This document shows, piece by piece, positions 12,409 through 25,167 of a DNA stretch of 64,000 nucleotides. The translations under genes were made by a program, and so were the position numbers. Location: the NCBI GenBank assembly GCA_009741485.1, contig CM019236.1, positions 32,016,505-32,080,504 of the forward strand, in the 5' to 3' direction. Position 1 is the stretch's first letter. Each line of letters starts with the position of its first letter. The stretch is from Malurus cyaneus samueli. Taxonomy: Eukaryota > Chordata > Aves > Passeriformes > Maluridae. The notes under the pieces are model-generated. The model was not told the DNA's origin, made no database searches, and saw nothing but the letters and a program-made list of their open reading frames with translations.

Positions 12409-13847
12409 GACCATTTTAAAGACATTCATGATCCTCATAAGCAATTATAATCAAGCTTGAAATAGCTTTGCATGAAAGCGTAGCTATAATTGAAGGATGT
12501 TACTCGACTTAATGTCTGTAGCTGCTAAAAATTCAAAAACAGCTGGTGGTGTTGGTCATATATTGTGTCACTCAGTCTGCTCTTATCTGGAATTTATGGG
12601 CATGGTTTCCCATGGAACAAGAGGAGCTTCATCGTTCCACTACATTCTCTGAGAGCTTCAGAGCTCCAGGCTTATTTTGTCCAAATCTGACAGAGGCAAG
12701 GGCCTTGGAGGTAATTTCTGCAAGCTGTGCGAAATGGTCGGGTGGAAAAACCAGCCTCTGAGACAAGCTGTTAAATAACAGAGAACTTATCCAGGAAGGA
12801 AATCAAAGCAGTGCTCAGGTTCTGGATTAGCTTTCACTGTGGTTTGTACCAGCTACCACATCAGGAGCCACTTGCACACAGAAGGGAATTTCACATGCTT
12901 CTGTTCCAAAGACAGAGGAAGTACTTTCTTGTGTAACACACAGAAATCAAAGCTTTTTTCCAACCTTACAAGGCAGAAACTCCCCTGGGAGGTTGGTTGG
13001 AAGTCTTGTATTGCTATGCTCTGGGCTGTCAGTTAAACACAGTGTGAGCTGAGAAAGACTACAGTTTGAAGGAGATGACTTCCATGCCACAGACTCAGGA
13101 ACCATAAAAGCCTGTTTGTAAACTTCCAGCATGTAGTGCGGTGAGTAGGATTTGGTTAAAAACAAATTGTGTCTACCTAATTTAGTTTTCTTCTACAACA
13201 GAGTATTCACTGTTTCTGTGGCTACAGAAGAAACTGTTCTATTAGTTTTTGACACATAAGAAATCTAGCATGGTCTGACAGGACATTATTATTAAAGTGC
13301 TAGAAAATCTCTGATTGAGAAAATATCTGAACTTGATAGAAGTTCTGTCTGTGGATTTGTGTAAAAATTATTTGGATGACGTTTCGAGCTGTCCTAGGTG
13401 ATCCATTATAAAATCAGAAGAAGGAACCAAATGGAACTCAGCAGAAAGTCTTTCCTGAGTCACTTTCTGTTTAATTGCTCAGCAGTGCCACATAGAGGTT
13501 ACTGATCAAGTCTGTGAAGATTTGTGAATACTTTGAGAATGAAGTCTGAAATCCAGAGGTGGTTTGCTGAATTGTAAAAAATAAGAGAAAATTGAGTAAG
13601 AATAATGTGTTAAACTTACACAGTTATTAGTGATGATTCTGAATGAAGAATAACTAGGAAGGAGCAGTTCTTAGTGCTGAAGAACCGAAGATTTAATCTG
13701 GATCAGGGGCCAAGTATAGTACAATAAGACATCACCTCATTAAAAAAAATTCCAACATCATACTGAAAAAAGTAGTGTGTAAGACAAAGAGATTCTTTCC
13801 CTCAGAGAGAATACCAATGAGGATTACAGCAGTTGGAAAAACAAAAG
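12409..13847 (+). repeat. Direct duplication A, copy 2
   Basis: This is the second, slightly shorter copy of 10950-12408. Most differences are missing single bases at short homopolymers, such as AGCTTTGCATG here for AGCTTTTGCATG in copy 1. That resembles unpolished long-read consensus rather than evolutionary divergence. It continues into the sequence that flanks the N gap. Confidence 0.85.
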
Positions 13848-14005
13848 CTTATATGGAGAAATAGCTTTAAAAAACAATGTGAGATAGATATGAACATAAT
13901 GTTCGTATGTAGAAGGAAGTGTGCAAAGATTCAGGCCATTAGCAGAGGGGAGGTGCTGGAAGCACAGGAGGAGACTGGAGGATCAGTATCTACCTCTTAA
14001 AAAAA
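13848..14005 (+). repeat. Gap-flanking duplication B, left copy
   Basis: About 150 bases ending in TCTACCTCTTAA plus extra A's abut the N gap and recur on its other side at 14031-14180. The differences are one-base indels. Identical sequence on both sides of a gap is the usual sign of unmerged overlapping contig ends. Confidence 0.9.
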
Positions 14006-14030
14006 NNNNNNNNNNNNNNNNNNNNNNNNN
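14006..14030. other. Assembly gap (25 N)
   Basis: There are 25 consecutive N. Both flanks carry the same roughly 150-base sequence, so the true gap length may be zero or negative (an overlap). Confidence 0.99.
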
Positions 14031-14180
14031 CTTATATTGGAGAAATAGCTTAAAAAACAATGTGAGATAGATATGAACATAATGTCGTATGTAGAAGGAA
14101 GTGTGCAAAGATCAGGCCATTAGCAGAGGGAGGTGCTGGAAGCACAGGAGGAGACTGGAGGATCAGTATCTACCTCTTAA
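14031..14180 (+). repeat. Gap-flanking duplication B, right copy
   Basis: This repeats 13848-14000 almost exactly. It is followed directly by the first copy of the 5.5 kb duplication C. Confidence 0.9.
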
Positions 14181-15039
14181 TGGAGATATTTAGGGAGCAG
14201 TTGGAGAAGCTGTAGGCATTTGTGTGGGACATGGAGATTGCTGATCCTGTCTGGGGAGAGGATATGGAGTAGATGATGGTAGTCTGGAGATGCAGACACT
14301 GATTTATTTCCCCTTATTGCTGTGCTTATGCATATGGATAGGAAAAGAATGAATGTTGGCAAAAGTAAAGATGACTAATTGGCCTGGCAGGGAAGTACCA
14401 ATTGTACATAACAACGTATTTTGGGCATTACTGAAAGTTAATTGTCATTGAAATCTGTGTGACTCTCAAGGTAGAAGAATCCAGGAACACAAAGGTCTAG
14501 CCATGATCATGCTTAGAGGAATATGCTGTGACACTGACTATTTACAAAGCCCAGCCTGTTTAGAGAGCACAGAACACACGATATTCACACTAGGAAGGGT
14601 CCAGAATATCAGTGAGTCCAATTGTTAGAAAATGGCCTGTATGTGGATCAGACCCTTGACCTGGCGTTACAGAACTATGCTCTAAACAACTGAGCTGATT
14701 TTTAAAATGGAAAGGCTCACACAGCACTACAAATGCTGGCATCAGATGGGACTCGCCTTTCCAAGCAAGAAAGGAGTTTCTTGCTTGGGACTAGTGGGGT
14801 TACTGGCAGAGCTTTAAATTAGATGTGATGGGGGCACGGGACAATATCATGCTTGTCCCTGGCAAGCTGTGGGATGAGAGGCAAAGGATAGAGGAACAGG
14901 GTGCTGACAAGAGCCCTCAGACACTGAACTGTGTGCACTGCACATCTGCGTCATACAGAGGTGAGCCAGAAACTCCTGAGGATAGAGAAGCCAACAGAGA
15001 AACACCACAGAAATATCTCAGAAGAATTAAGGGGTGCTG

Positions 15040-17200
15040 CTCTAGAAAGACTGCACTGCTGACAGTGCAGCTGAGATGCCTTTGCAGCAATGCACACAGC
15101 ATGGGCAGTAAACAGGAGTGGAAGCGCTGTTCTCTGCAAAGTTGTGACCTTGTTGTCAGGCTAAAACTGGTCAGACAAATCCCGTGACTGGAGTGCCACT
15201 GTAGTGGCTACAGGCTCAGAAGGTACAGGGGAGAAGAACGGGTGGAGGGGTTCCCTCTGTGCAGAAGTGAATGGAGTGGAAGAATGTCTCTGAAGAGAGC
15301 CATGGGCAAGTAAAAGTGTGTGGGCAAGAATCAGAGACAGAGGGAACAAAGGACCCTTGTGGGTGGTGGTTACTGCAGCTCCCTGATCAGCTGGTGACCT
15401 TCTTGCTCTGGCTGCAGGAGGCACGACACTCAGGGGTCTTGTTCTGCTGGATATACACAGAGCCACCCTGAGCTCTGCTGGAGAACAGCATAGAGAGCTG
15501 TAGGAGATCCAGGAGATGGCTGGAATGCATGGAGGATAAATCCTGATCCAGGTAAAAGCCCTAGCAGAGAGATGTGATTCTGATCTGATGGTGGCCAGCA
15601 TAAATAAACATAACAAGGACATTGGGTTGGAGGCAGCACAGGCTTCAGTGGTCCTGCCTTGGTGGAATTTGCAGTACTGTGAAGTTAGGACCGGAACTCT
15701 AGGAAAGGAAATTTCCAGCTCTTCAGGGAGAATAGTCTGTGGGGTCATATGGGAGACTGCCCTCAGGGACAAGGGAGTGGAACAGAGCTGATATTCTTAG
15801 AGTAGTCTTCCATAGCATACAAGAGTCAGCGATCCTCAGGAGCAAGAAATTGGGCAAGGAAAAAAGAGACAGCATGGCGATAGGAGCTATTGTCAAACTA
15901 AAGGAAAGAAGCAAATGCAGACAGTGCAAACAAGGATCATGACCTGGGAAGGGTATAGGATGAAGTTCAGTTTGTAGGGATGGGGTGAGAAAGGCCAAAG
16001 TGAAATCCACTAAACCTAAAAGGAGCACAACGAATCACAAGCCTACAGGTGTGTTGAAGCAAAAAGGAACTTCAATGTTGTATTCCTCCAAAGCAAGACT
16101 CGAAAACCACTGATAATGGATGAATGTGTAAGTGACTGATGAGATGCATCCCAGAGTCCTGAGGAAATTCACTGATGTAGTTGCCAAGCCACTCTTCCTG
16201 ATATTTGTGATGTTATGATGGTCAGGTGATGTCTCAGTGGAGTGAAAAAAGCCATCTTCAAAAAGCCAAGAAATGAGGAACTACCACCCTGTCAGTCTCC
16301 CCCTCTGTGCTGGCAAGATGTGGAACAGACCTCCCAGATGCTGTGCTGAGGCACAGGGAGGACAGGGAGGTGACTCGAGACACCAGCACAGCTTCACCAA
16401 GGGCAAATCCTGCCTGACCCAGCCAGTGGCTTTCTGTGATGGAGTGATGGCAGCAGTGGACAAGGGAAAGAGCTGCAGGTGTCATTATCTGGACTTCTGT
16501 AAAGCCTTTGACCCAGTGTGCCACAACATCCTTCTCTCTGAGCTGGAGAGCAGCAGATGAATGGGTGGACTGGTAGGTGGATAAGGAATTGGTTAACGGT
16601 TGCATGCAAAGAGTAGTGGTCAACAGCTTAGAGTCCGATGGGCATCAGTGACAAGAGGTGACCCTCAGAAGTCTGTATTGGTACCAGTGATATTTAGTAC
16701 TCTCATTAATTCAGAGAGAAGTGATTAAGTGCACCCTCAGCAACTTTGCTGACAGCACCAGGCTAATTGATGGAATTGCCACACCTGTAAAATAAGATGT
16801 CATCCATAGGAACTTGGATAAGATCAAGAACTGTGACCATGGGAGTTCCATGAAATAATAAGGTCAGGTACAAATTGCTGCACTTGGACTGGGGCAAAGC
16901 CAGTTCTAACACGGCTGGGGCATGGACAGATGGAGAGGAGCCCTGGGGAGAGGGATTTGGGGTGCTGTGGGTGGGAGCCTGGACATGACCCAGCAAATGT
17001 GCTTTCTCAGCTCCGAAAGCCAAGCATGTCCTGAGCTGCATCCAAAGCAGCGTGGCAGCAGGGCCAGGGAGGGATTGTGCCCCTGCTCTGCTCTGCTCTG
17101 CTGAGACCATGCTGTTGCAATCAGCTCTAATCACAGAGCAGCAAAGAACACTCTCTGTGAATAAAGCAGAAAGAACCTGAGGTTCGAAAATTCCCCAAAT
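15040..17200 (+). mobile_element. CR1 LINE fragment, decayed ORF2 (copy 1)
   Basis: This is a non-LTR retrotransposon remnant in plus orientation. Near 15095 the translation reads NAHSMGSKQEW, the start of the CR1 ORF2 endonuclease domain, followed by a match to the TWWD-SHDWSA region near 15180. Around 16140-16200 lies MHPRVLRKFTDVV, and at 16270-16560 reverse transcriptase motifs: a NYHPVSL block, FTKGKSCL, and LDFCKAFDPVCHNILL. Further on, the catalytic box reads FADS instead of FADD. Frames change repeatedly, so no intact protein exists. The 3' tail typical of CR1 is missing after about 17200. Long open frames on the opposite strand here are antisense shadows. Confidence 0.85.
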
Positions 17201-19616
17201 GAAAAAACAAAACAAGGTTACATGTTGATACCAGAAAGTTGCTATATTTTATTTCACAGAAAGAGGCAAAGAGAAAGAGAAATAAAATAGAGAAAAAGGT
17301 GGAGGGACAGGAAGAGTGTCAGAGACAGGTTAAGTAGAAACATATAACCACTCCGTGGGTCCCAATGATGTCTCATTGATCCTCTCCATCTGCTCTTAGT
17401 TATGAAGGTCTCCCACTGAAAGGCATAGAATCGAATGGATATATAACATTGGGACAGTGGAATGCCCTGGTACCTCCCCTGAGGCGGGGGGCAAGTTTGG
17501 CATCATCGCTTTCAAGAGTTTGGGTCAGTTTACATTTTGCATTGCATGCAGTCCTCTTGGGGGCAACCCTTGGGGGGCCTTGAAGACTTTGACACCTCCT
17601 CAGCTGCCTTCACATAAATTTCTGTAGTTGTTGCTTTCCTGGGTGGCTGCCCACAGCTGAGCTGGTCTGTGCAGTGGAGGATGGGCTTTCACTGCCTCTG
17701 ACCAGAGGTTTTTGCCTACACCTGAACTCTCCTCTTGCCTGCTATGTTGAGAAGTATTGTGGTTCTGTTCTATTCTCATTATCTCAAATACCTTTATGTC
17801 AGTTTTCCTACCTCAGTGCCGAAGTATAGCACCCTCATTTTGTTACAGTTCTCTTAAGTCATTTAACTCTTGTAAAAACTTGTTTTTTTTGTGTATCTCA
17901 GAATACATGAAAATTCTTAGAATTACAAAGTGATTGCTTAATAAATACATAAAAGAGAAACTATCAACAACCCACAAAACAAGAGCAAAATCTAAGGATT
18001 TGTTTTGATCCTCACGTTCTGTATAATTTGGTATCAGTGGGGAGCATGGAGAGTTAAAAAAATATGAAAATCTGGAAGTTTCTGAATGACTTTCATGGAA
18101 CTGAATAAAGGTAAAACATACTTTCATCGAGAAAGAATGGTGCAATACAGTCACAGCATGAACAATTCAAGTATTGGGAAACTTGTCATTAGCAACTACA
18201 TAGGTACAAAATGAAGAGCAAAAGCAATTGGATAAAAAAGTATACATTCCATGTAAAAAGATAAAAGTTATTCAAAACACTAGATATATCAAATATTTAC
18301 ATAATTTGCTGTGGGACTCACTCTGTATGTATAATTTGTGGCAACATTGTGTCAGGTGCTCTTTCTTCTTGAAAAGGAAGTTACAAGCCCTTGCAGATGC
18401 TAGGGTACAGTGATGATTGATATGATCTGGAAAAAACAGTTTTCTGAGAGAAAGAAAAAGAGTGCATATTAAACAATGAACCAGAGGGGAAATCTGCATA
18501 AGACTGGATATTGTGTTTTTATTGAAGTGATACTCATTATTGACATTAATGATTACTCGGAGAAATTACTTAACAGCTGGGAGAAAAAAAGTGCCTTATT
18601 AGACATGTGTGGTGAAAAGTGCAGTGATGGAGGTGACTCTCATCAGGAAGATGTTCTGCTGGAAAGAGCAAACTGCTAAGGTGCCCATGAGAGAAGTGGG
18701 AAGGAAACTGAATGATGGCCTTGCTGGTATATTGGAGGGGAAAGTCACAAGGTCGCAGCTGCTTAGGAAGACACTATGAAGGGAAAAAAACAAAAAAGTG
18801 GCCATTGTAAGGACTGCAGAGAAGGGAAGATGACCTACTTTTTTGTAGAAACCCATACAGCACTGCAGCGTGATTCTCCACGTAGACACATTCTGGAGTG
18901 ATGCACTTCTTGTAAGTGTCTACAGTACTGTGGTCTGCTTCTCTGCTGCCACTATAACCACAGGGGGATTGCAGTGTCCTAGGCAAACAGATAACTCAAG
19001 GTTTCAATCTCGGACTGTCACAGCTGCACATCCACAGGGATGTGATACGGTCTGTCTTGCTGACCACAGTGTCAGGACCACTTTGGTTAATTGTTAATTC
19101 TCTTGCTAAAAAGAAGAGAAGTTGATCAATATGGCAAAACCCATCTAAGAATTCTGCTGCAGGAAATTAAGCAAAAGAGGCTGGAAAGTCAGGACTTCTC
19201 AGGAAGTCATGGAAATCAACAGCAGTTCAAAAAGAAGCCCTTCAAAAAAGTCCCAGTGAGATTTTTGCTTGCCTGTTGTTAAAAAATTCCAGTGCTGCAG
19301 TATCCACATCCTCCCTTCATCCAGTCACACAAGCAGAAAGGACCAGTGGACAGACTGCAAGCCTTTTACTACCAGCACAGTTGTGCAGTATGAGGAAGAA
19401 GGATATTATAGGGGAAGACTCCCTGCTGGTCCTGCACTCATATCTGTGAGCCAGGGCTTTTACAGTGCAGAAGCCCCCTGGATAAAATGCATGCCAATTT
19501 CCCACCTTTGTGAACATCAGTAAAAGCCAAAGGGTGAGGAGATGCTAATTTAGGCTTGCTTTCTGAATTTAGCCATAAAAGAAACCCCAAAACAACCAAA
19601 TACACAAAATACAGAC
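17201..19616. other. Unidentified part of duplication C, copy 1
   Basis: No transposon, exon or RNA gene is recognisable. The part at about 17360-17760 corresponds to the open minus-strand frame described in copy 2 (22948-23211), but single-base indels break the frame in this copy. Confidence 0.5.
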
Positions 19617-20489
19617 TGGAGATATTTAGGGAGCAGTTGGAGAAGCTGTAGGCATTTGTGTGGGACATGGAGATTGCTGATCCTGTCTTGGGAGAGAGAT
19701 ATGGAGTAGATGATGGTAGTCTGGAGATGCAGACACTGATTTATTTTCCCCTTATTGCTGTGCTTATGCATATGGATAGGATATAGAATGAATTGTTGGC
19801 AAAAGTAAAGATGACTAATTGGCCTGGCAGGGAAGTACCAATTGTACATAACAACGTAATTTTGGGCATTACTGAAAGTTAATTGTCATTGAAATCTGTG
19901 TGGACTCTCAAGGTAGAAGGAATCCAGGAACACAAAGGTCTAGCCATGATCATGCTTAGAGGAAATATGCTGTGACACTGACTATTTACAAAGCCCAGCC
20001 TGTTTAGAGAGCACAGAATCACACGATATTCACACTAGGAAGGGTCCCAGAAGTATCAGTGAGTCCAATTGTTAAGAAAATGGCCTGTATGTGGATCAGA
20101 CCCTTGACCCTGGCGTTATCAGAACTATGCTCTAAACAACTGAGCTGATTTTTAAAATTGGAAAGGCTCACACAGCACTACAAATGCTGGCATCAGATGG
20201 GACTCGCCTTTCTCAGCAAGAAAGGAGTTTCTTTGCTTGGGAACTAGTGGGGCTTACTGGCAGAGCTTTAAATTAGATGTGATGGGGGCACGGGACAATA
20301 TCATGCTTGTCCCTGGCAAGCTGTGGGATGAGAGGCAAAGGATAGAGGAACAGGGTGCTGACAAGAGCCCTCAGACACTGAACTGTGCTGAACTGCACAT
20401 CTGCAGTCATACAGAGGTGAGCCAGAAACTCCTGAGGTAAGAGAAGCCAACAGAGAAACACCACAGAAATATCTCAGAAGAATTAAGGG

Positions 20490-22670
20490 GTGCTGCTCTA
20501 GAAAGACTGCACTGCTGACAGTGCAGCTGAGATGCCTTTGCAGCAATGCACACAGCATGGGCAGTAAACAGGAGTTGGAAGCGCTGTTCTGCTGCAAAGT
20601 TGTGACCTTGTTGTCATGGCTAAAACTGGTCAGACAAATCCCGTGACTGGAGTGCCACTGTTAGTGGCTACAGGCTCAGAAGGTACAGGGGAGAAGAACG
20701 GGTGGAGGGGTTCCCTCTGTGTCAGGAAGTGAATGGAGTGGGAAGAATTGTCTCTGAAGAAGAGCCATGGGCAAGTAAAAGTGTGTGGGCAAGAATCAGA
20801 GACAGAGGGAACAAAGGGACCCTTGTGGGTGGTGGTTACTGCAGCTCCCTGATCAGCTGGTGAAGCCTTCTTGCTCTGGCTGCAGGAGGCACCACACTCA
20901 GGGGCTCTTGTCCTGCTGGATATACACAGAGCCACCCTGAGCTCTGCTGGGAGAACAGCATAGAGAGCTGTAGGAGATCCAGGAGATGGCTGGAATGCAT
21001 GGAGGATAAATCCCTGATCCAGGTAAAAGCCCTAGCAGAGAGGATGTGATACTGATCTGATAGCTACCAACACAACTGAGCAAACCAGAGACAGCCCAGG
21101 CTGCAGGGATCCTGCATTTGCTGACTTTGTACTCCTGAGGGATATTGGATCACATAAGGAATAAAGTCAAGCCCCTGAACTTCAGAAAAGCAAAATTCCA
21201 GCTCTTCAGGGAGATGGCCAGTAGGATTCCCTGGGAGACTGCCCTCAGGACCAAGGCGAGGACTGGAACAGAGCTGATATTTTAAGTAGTCTTCCATAGC
21301 ATACAAGAGTCAGCGATCCTCAGGAGCAAGAAATTGGGCAAGGAAAACAGAGACAGCATGGCTGATAGGAGCTATTGGTCAAACTAAAGGGAAAGAAGCA
21401 AATGCAGACAGTGCAAACAAGGACTCATGACCTGGGAAGGGTATAGGGATGAAGTTCAGTTTTGTAGGGATGGGGTGAGAAAGGCCAAAGTGAAATCCAC
21501 TAAACCTAAAAAGGAGCACAACGAATCACAAGGCCTACAGGTGTGTTAAGGCAAAAAGGAACTTCAATGTTGTATTCCTCCAAAAGCAAGACTCGAAAAC
21601 CACTGATAATGGATGAGATGTGTAAGTGATCTGATGAGATGCATCCCAGAGTCCTGAGGAAATTCACTGATGTAGTTGCCAAGCCACTCTTCCTGATATT
21701 TGTGATGTTATGATGGTCAGGTGATGTCTCAGTGGAGTGGAAAAAGCCATCTTCAAAAAGCCCAGAAATGAGGAACTACCACCCTGTCAGTCTCCCCTCT
21801 GTGCCTGGCAAGATGTGGAACAGATCCTCCCAGATGCTGTGCTGAGGCACAGGGAGGACAGGGAGGTGACTCGAGACACCAGCACAGCTTCACCAAGGGC
21901 AAATCCTGCCTGACCCAGCCCAGTGGCTTTCTGTGATGGAGTGATGGCAGCAGTGGACAAGGGAAGAGCTGCAGGTGTCATTATCTGGACTTCTGTAAAG
22001 CCTTTGACCCAGTGTGCCACAACATCCTTCTCTCTGAGCTGGAGAGCAGCAGATTGAATGGGTGGACTGGTAGGTGGATAAGGAATTGGTTGGACGGTTG
22101 CATGCAAAGAGTAGTGGTCAACAGCTTAGAGTCCGATGGGCATCAGTGACAAGAGGTGACCCTCAGAAGTCTGTATTGGTACCAGTGATATTTAGTATCT
22201 TCATTAATTACAGAGATGAAGTGATTAAGTGCACCCTCAGCAACTTTGCTGACAGCACCAGGCTAATTGATGGAATTGCCACACCTGTAAAATAAGATGT
22301 CATCCATAGGAACTTGGATAAGATCAAGAACTGTGACCATGGGAGTTCCATGAAATTTAATAAGGTCAGGTACAAATTGCTGCACTTGGACTGGGGCAAA
22401 GCCCAGTTCTAACACAGGCTGGGGCATGGACAGATGAGAGGAGCCCTGGGGAGAGGGATTTGGGTGCTGTGGTGGGAGCCTGGACATGACCAGCAAATGT
22501 GCTTTCTCAGCTCCGAAAGCCAAGCATGTCCTGAGCTGCATCCAAAGCAGCGTGGGCAGCAGGGCCAGGGAGGGATTGTGCCCCTTGCTCTGCTCTGCTC
22601 TGTGAGAGACTGCTGTTGCAATCAGCTCTAATCACAGAGCAGCAAAGAACACTCTCTGTGAATAAAGCAG
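20490..22670 (+). mobile_element. CR1 LINE fragment, decayed ORF2 (copy 2)
   Basis: This is the second copy of the same CR1, inside duplication C. The reverse transcriptase part is slightly more open here. An ORF at 22074-22295 contains the VPVIFSIFIN block and TLSNFADSTRL, where the second catalytic aspartate of the FADD box is replaced by serine. The element is therefore inactive. Endonuclease and reverse transcriptase regions are in the same order and orientation as in copy 1. Confidence 0.85.
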
Positions 22671-22947
22671 AAAGAACCCTGAGGTTCGAAAATTCCCCAA
22701 AATGAGATTAAAACAAAACAAGGTTACATGTTGATACCAGAAAGTTGCTATATTTTATTTCACAGTAAGAGGCAAAGAGAAAGAGAAAATAAAATAGAGA
22801 AAGAGGTGGAGGGGACAGGAAGAGTGTCAGAGACAGGTTAAGTAGAAACATATAACCACTCCGTGGGTCCCAATGATGTCTCATTGATCCTCTCCATCTG
22901 CTCTTAGTTATGAAGGTCTCCCACTGAAAGGCATAGAATCGAATGGA

Positions 22948-23211
22948 TTAATATACATTTGGGACAGGTGGGAATGCCCTGGTACCTCCCCTGAGGCGGG
23001 GGGCAAGTTTGGCATCATCGCTTTCAAGAGTTTGGGTCAGTTGTATCATTTTGCATTGCATGCAGTCCTCTTGGGGGCAACCCTTTGGGGGGGCCTTGAG
23101 GGACTTTGACACCTCCTCAGCTGCCTTCACATAAATTTCTGTAGTTGTTGCTTTCCTGGGGTGGCTGCCCCACAGCTGAGCTGGTCTGTGCAGTGGAGGA
23201 TGGGCTTTCAC
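22948..23211 (-). other. Unrecognised 87-residue minus-strand ORF
   Basis: The frame opens at an ATG and encodes a hydrophilic product with a central block, KAPPKGCPQEDCMQC, carrying three cysteines, and a basic and proline-rich C-terminal part. I do not recognise the family. The frame is open only in this copy of duplication C. In the other copy (about 17440-17690) one-base indels disrupt it. It could be a fragment of a processed pseudogene, a retroelement gag-like remnant, an exon, or chance. No splice or promoter evidence is visible. Confidence 0.2.
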
Positions 23212-25167
23212 TGCCTCTGACCAGAGGTTTTTGCCTACACCTGAAACTCTCCTCTTGCCTGCTATGTTGAGAAGTATTGTGGTTCTGTCTCTATTCTCAT
23301 TATCTCAAATACCTTTATGTCAGGTTTCCTACCTCAGTGCCGAAGTATAGCACCCTCATTTTGTTACAAGTTCTCTTAAGTCATTTAACTCTGTAAAACT
23401 TGTTTTTTGTGTATCTCAGAATACATGAAACATTCTTAGAATTACAAAGTGATTGCTTAATAAATACATAAGAAGGAAACTATCAACAACCCACAAAAAC
23501 AAGAGCAAAATTCTAAGGAGTTGTTTTGATCCTCACGTTCTGTATAATCTTGGTATCAGTGGGGAGCATGGAGAGTTAAAAAAAATATGAAAATCTGGAA
23601 GTTGTCTGAATGACTTTCATGGAACTGAATAAAAGGTAAAACATACTTTCATCGAGAAAGAATGGTGCAATACAGTCACAGCATGAACAATTCAAGTATT
23701 GGGAAACTTGTCATTAGCAACTACATAGGTACAAAATGAAAGCAAAAGCAATTGGATAAAAAAGTATACATTCCATGTAAAAAGATAAAAGTTATTCTAA
23801 AACACTAGATATATTCAATATTTACATAATTTGCTGTGGGACTTCACTCTGTAATGTATAATTTGTGGCCACATTGTGTCAGGTGCTCTTTCTTCTTGAA
23901 AAAGGAAGTTACAAGCCCTTGCAGATGCTAGGGTACAGTGATGAGTGATATGATCTGGAAAAAACAGTTTTCTGAGAGAAAGAAAAAAAGAGTGCATATT
24001 TAAACAATGAACCAGAGGGGGAAATCTGCATAAGACTGGATATTGTGTTTTTATTGAAGTGATACTCATTATTGACATTAATGATTACTCGGAGAAATTA
24101 CTTAACAGCTGGGATGAAAAACAAGTGCCTTATTAGACATGTGTGGTGAAAAGTGCAGTGATGGAGGTGACTCTCAGTTCAGGGAAGATGTTCTGCTGGA
24201 AAGAGCAAACTGCTAAGGTGCCCATGAGAGAAGTGGGAAGGAAACTGAATGATGGCCTTGCTGGTATATTGGAGGGGAAAAGTCACAAGGTCGCAGCTGC
24301 TTAGGAAGACACTATGAAGGGAAAAACCTCAAACAAAAAGTGGCCATTGTAAGAGGACTGCAGAGAAGGGAAGATGACCTACTTTTTTTGTAGAAACCCA
24401 TACAGCACTGCAGCGTGATTCTCCACGTAGACACATTCTGGAGTGATGCACTTCTTGTAAGTCTGTCTACAGTACTGTGGTCTGCTTCTCTGCTGCCACT
24501 ATACCACAGGGGGATTGCAGTGTCCTAGGCAAACAGATAACTCAAGGTTTCAATCTCGGACTGTCACAGCTGCACATCCACAGGGATGTGATACGGTCTG
24601 TCTTGCTGACCACAGTGTCAGGACCACTTTGGTTAATTGTTAATCTTCTTTGCTAAAAAGAGAGAAGTTGATCAATATGGCAAAACCCATCTATGAATTC
24701 TGCTGCCAGGAAATTATAGCAAAAGAGGGCTGGAAAGTCATGGACTTCTCAGGAAGTCATGGAAATCAACAGCAGTTCAAAAGAAGCCCTTCAAAAAAGT
24801 CCCAGTGAGATTTTTGCCTTGCCTGTTGTTAAAAAATTCCAGTGCTGCAGTATCCACATCCTCCCTTCATTCCAGTCACACAAGCAGAAAGGACCAGTGG
24901 ACAGACTGCAAGCCTTTTACTACCAGCACAGTTGTGCAGTATGAGGAAGAAGGATATTATAGGGGAAGACTCCCTGCTGGTCCTGCACTCATATCTGGTG
25001 AGCCAGGGCTTTTACAGTGCAGAAGCCCCCTGGATAAAATGCATGCCAATTTCCCACCTTTGTGAACATCAGTAAAAGCCAAAGGGTGAGGAGATGCTAA
25101 TTTAGGCTTGCTTTCTGAATTTAGCCATAAAAGAAACCCCAAAACCAACCATACACAAAATACAGAC

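Larger units (their letters stand above)
14181..19616 (+). repeat. Direct duplication C, copy 1 (about 5.4 kb)
   Basis: The unit starts at TGGAGATATTTAGGGAGCAG and ends at AATACAGAC, where the same start sequence recurs at 19617. The two copies are collinear over the whole length, and this copy is about 115 bases shorter. Most differences are single-base losses or gains, many at doublets and homopolymers. One internal block (15590-15803) is far more diverged than the rest. The unit contains a decayed CR1 LINE and about 2.4 kb of sequence I cannot identify. The position next to a gap and the error-like indels favour a false duplication. A true recent tandem duplication remains possible. Confidence 0.85.
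19617..25167 (+). repeat. Direct duplication C, copy 2 (about 5.55 kb)
   Basis: This is the longer and probably more accurate copy of 14181-19616. Several reading frames broken in copy 1 are open here. It ends at AATACAGAC, where ordinary single-copy sequence resumes. Block 21062-21290 is the diverged counterpart of 15590-15803. Confidence 0.85.

Noticed and set aside
15161..15772. 203-residue minus-strand ORF
   Set aside because: It lies antisense over the CR1 ORF2, and its counterpart in the other copy is broken. It is a shadow frame.
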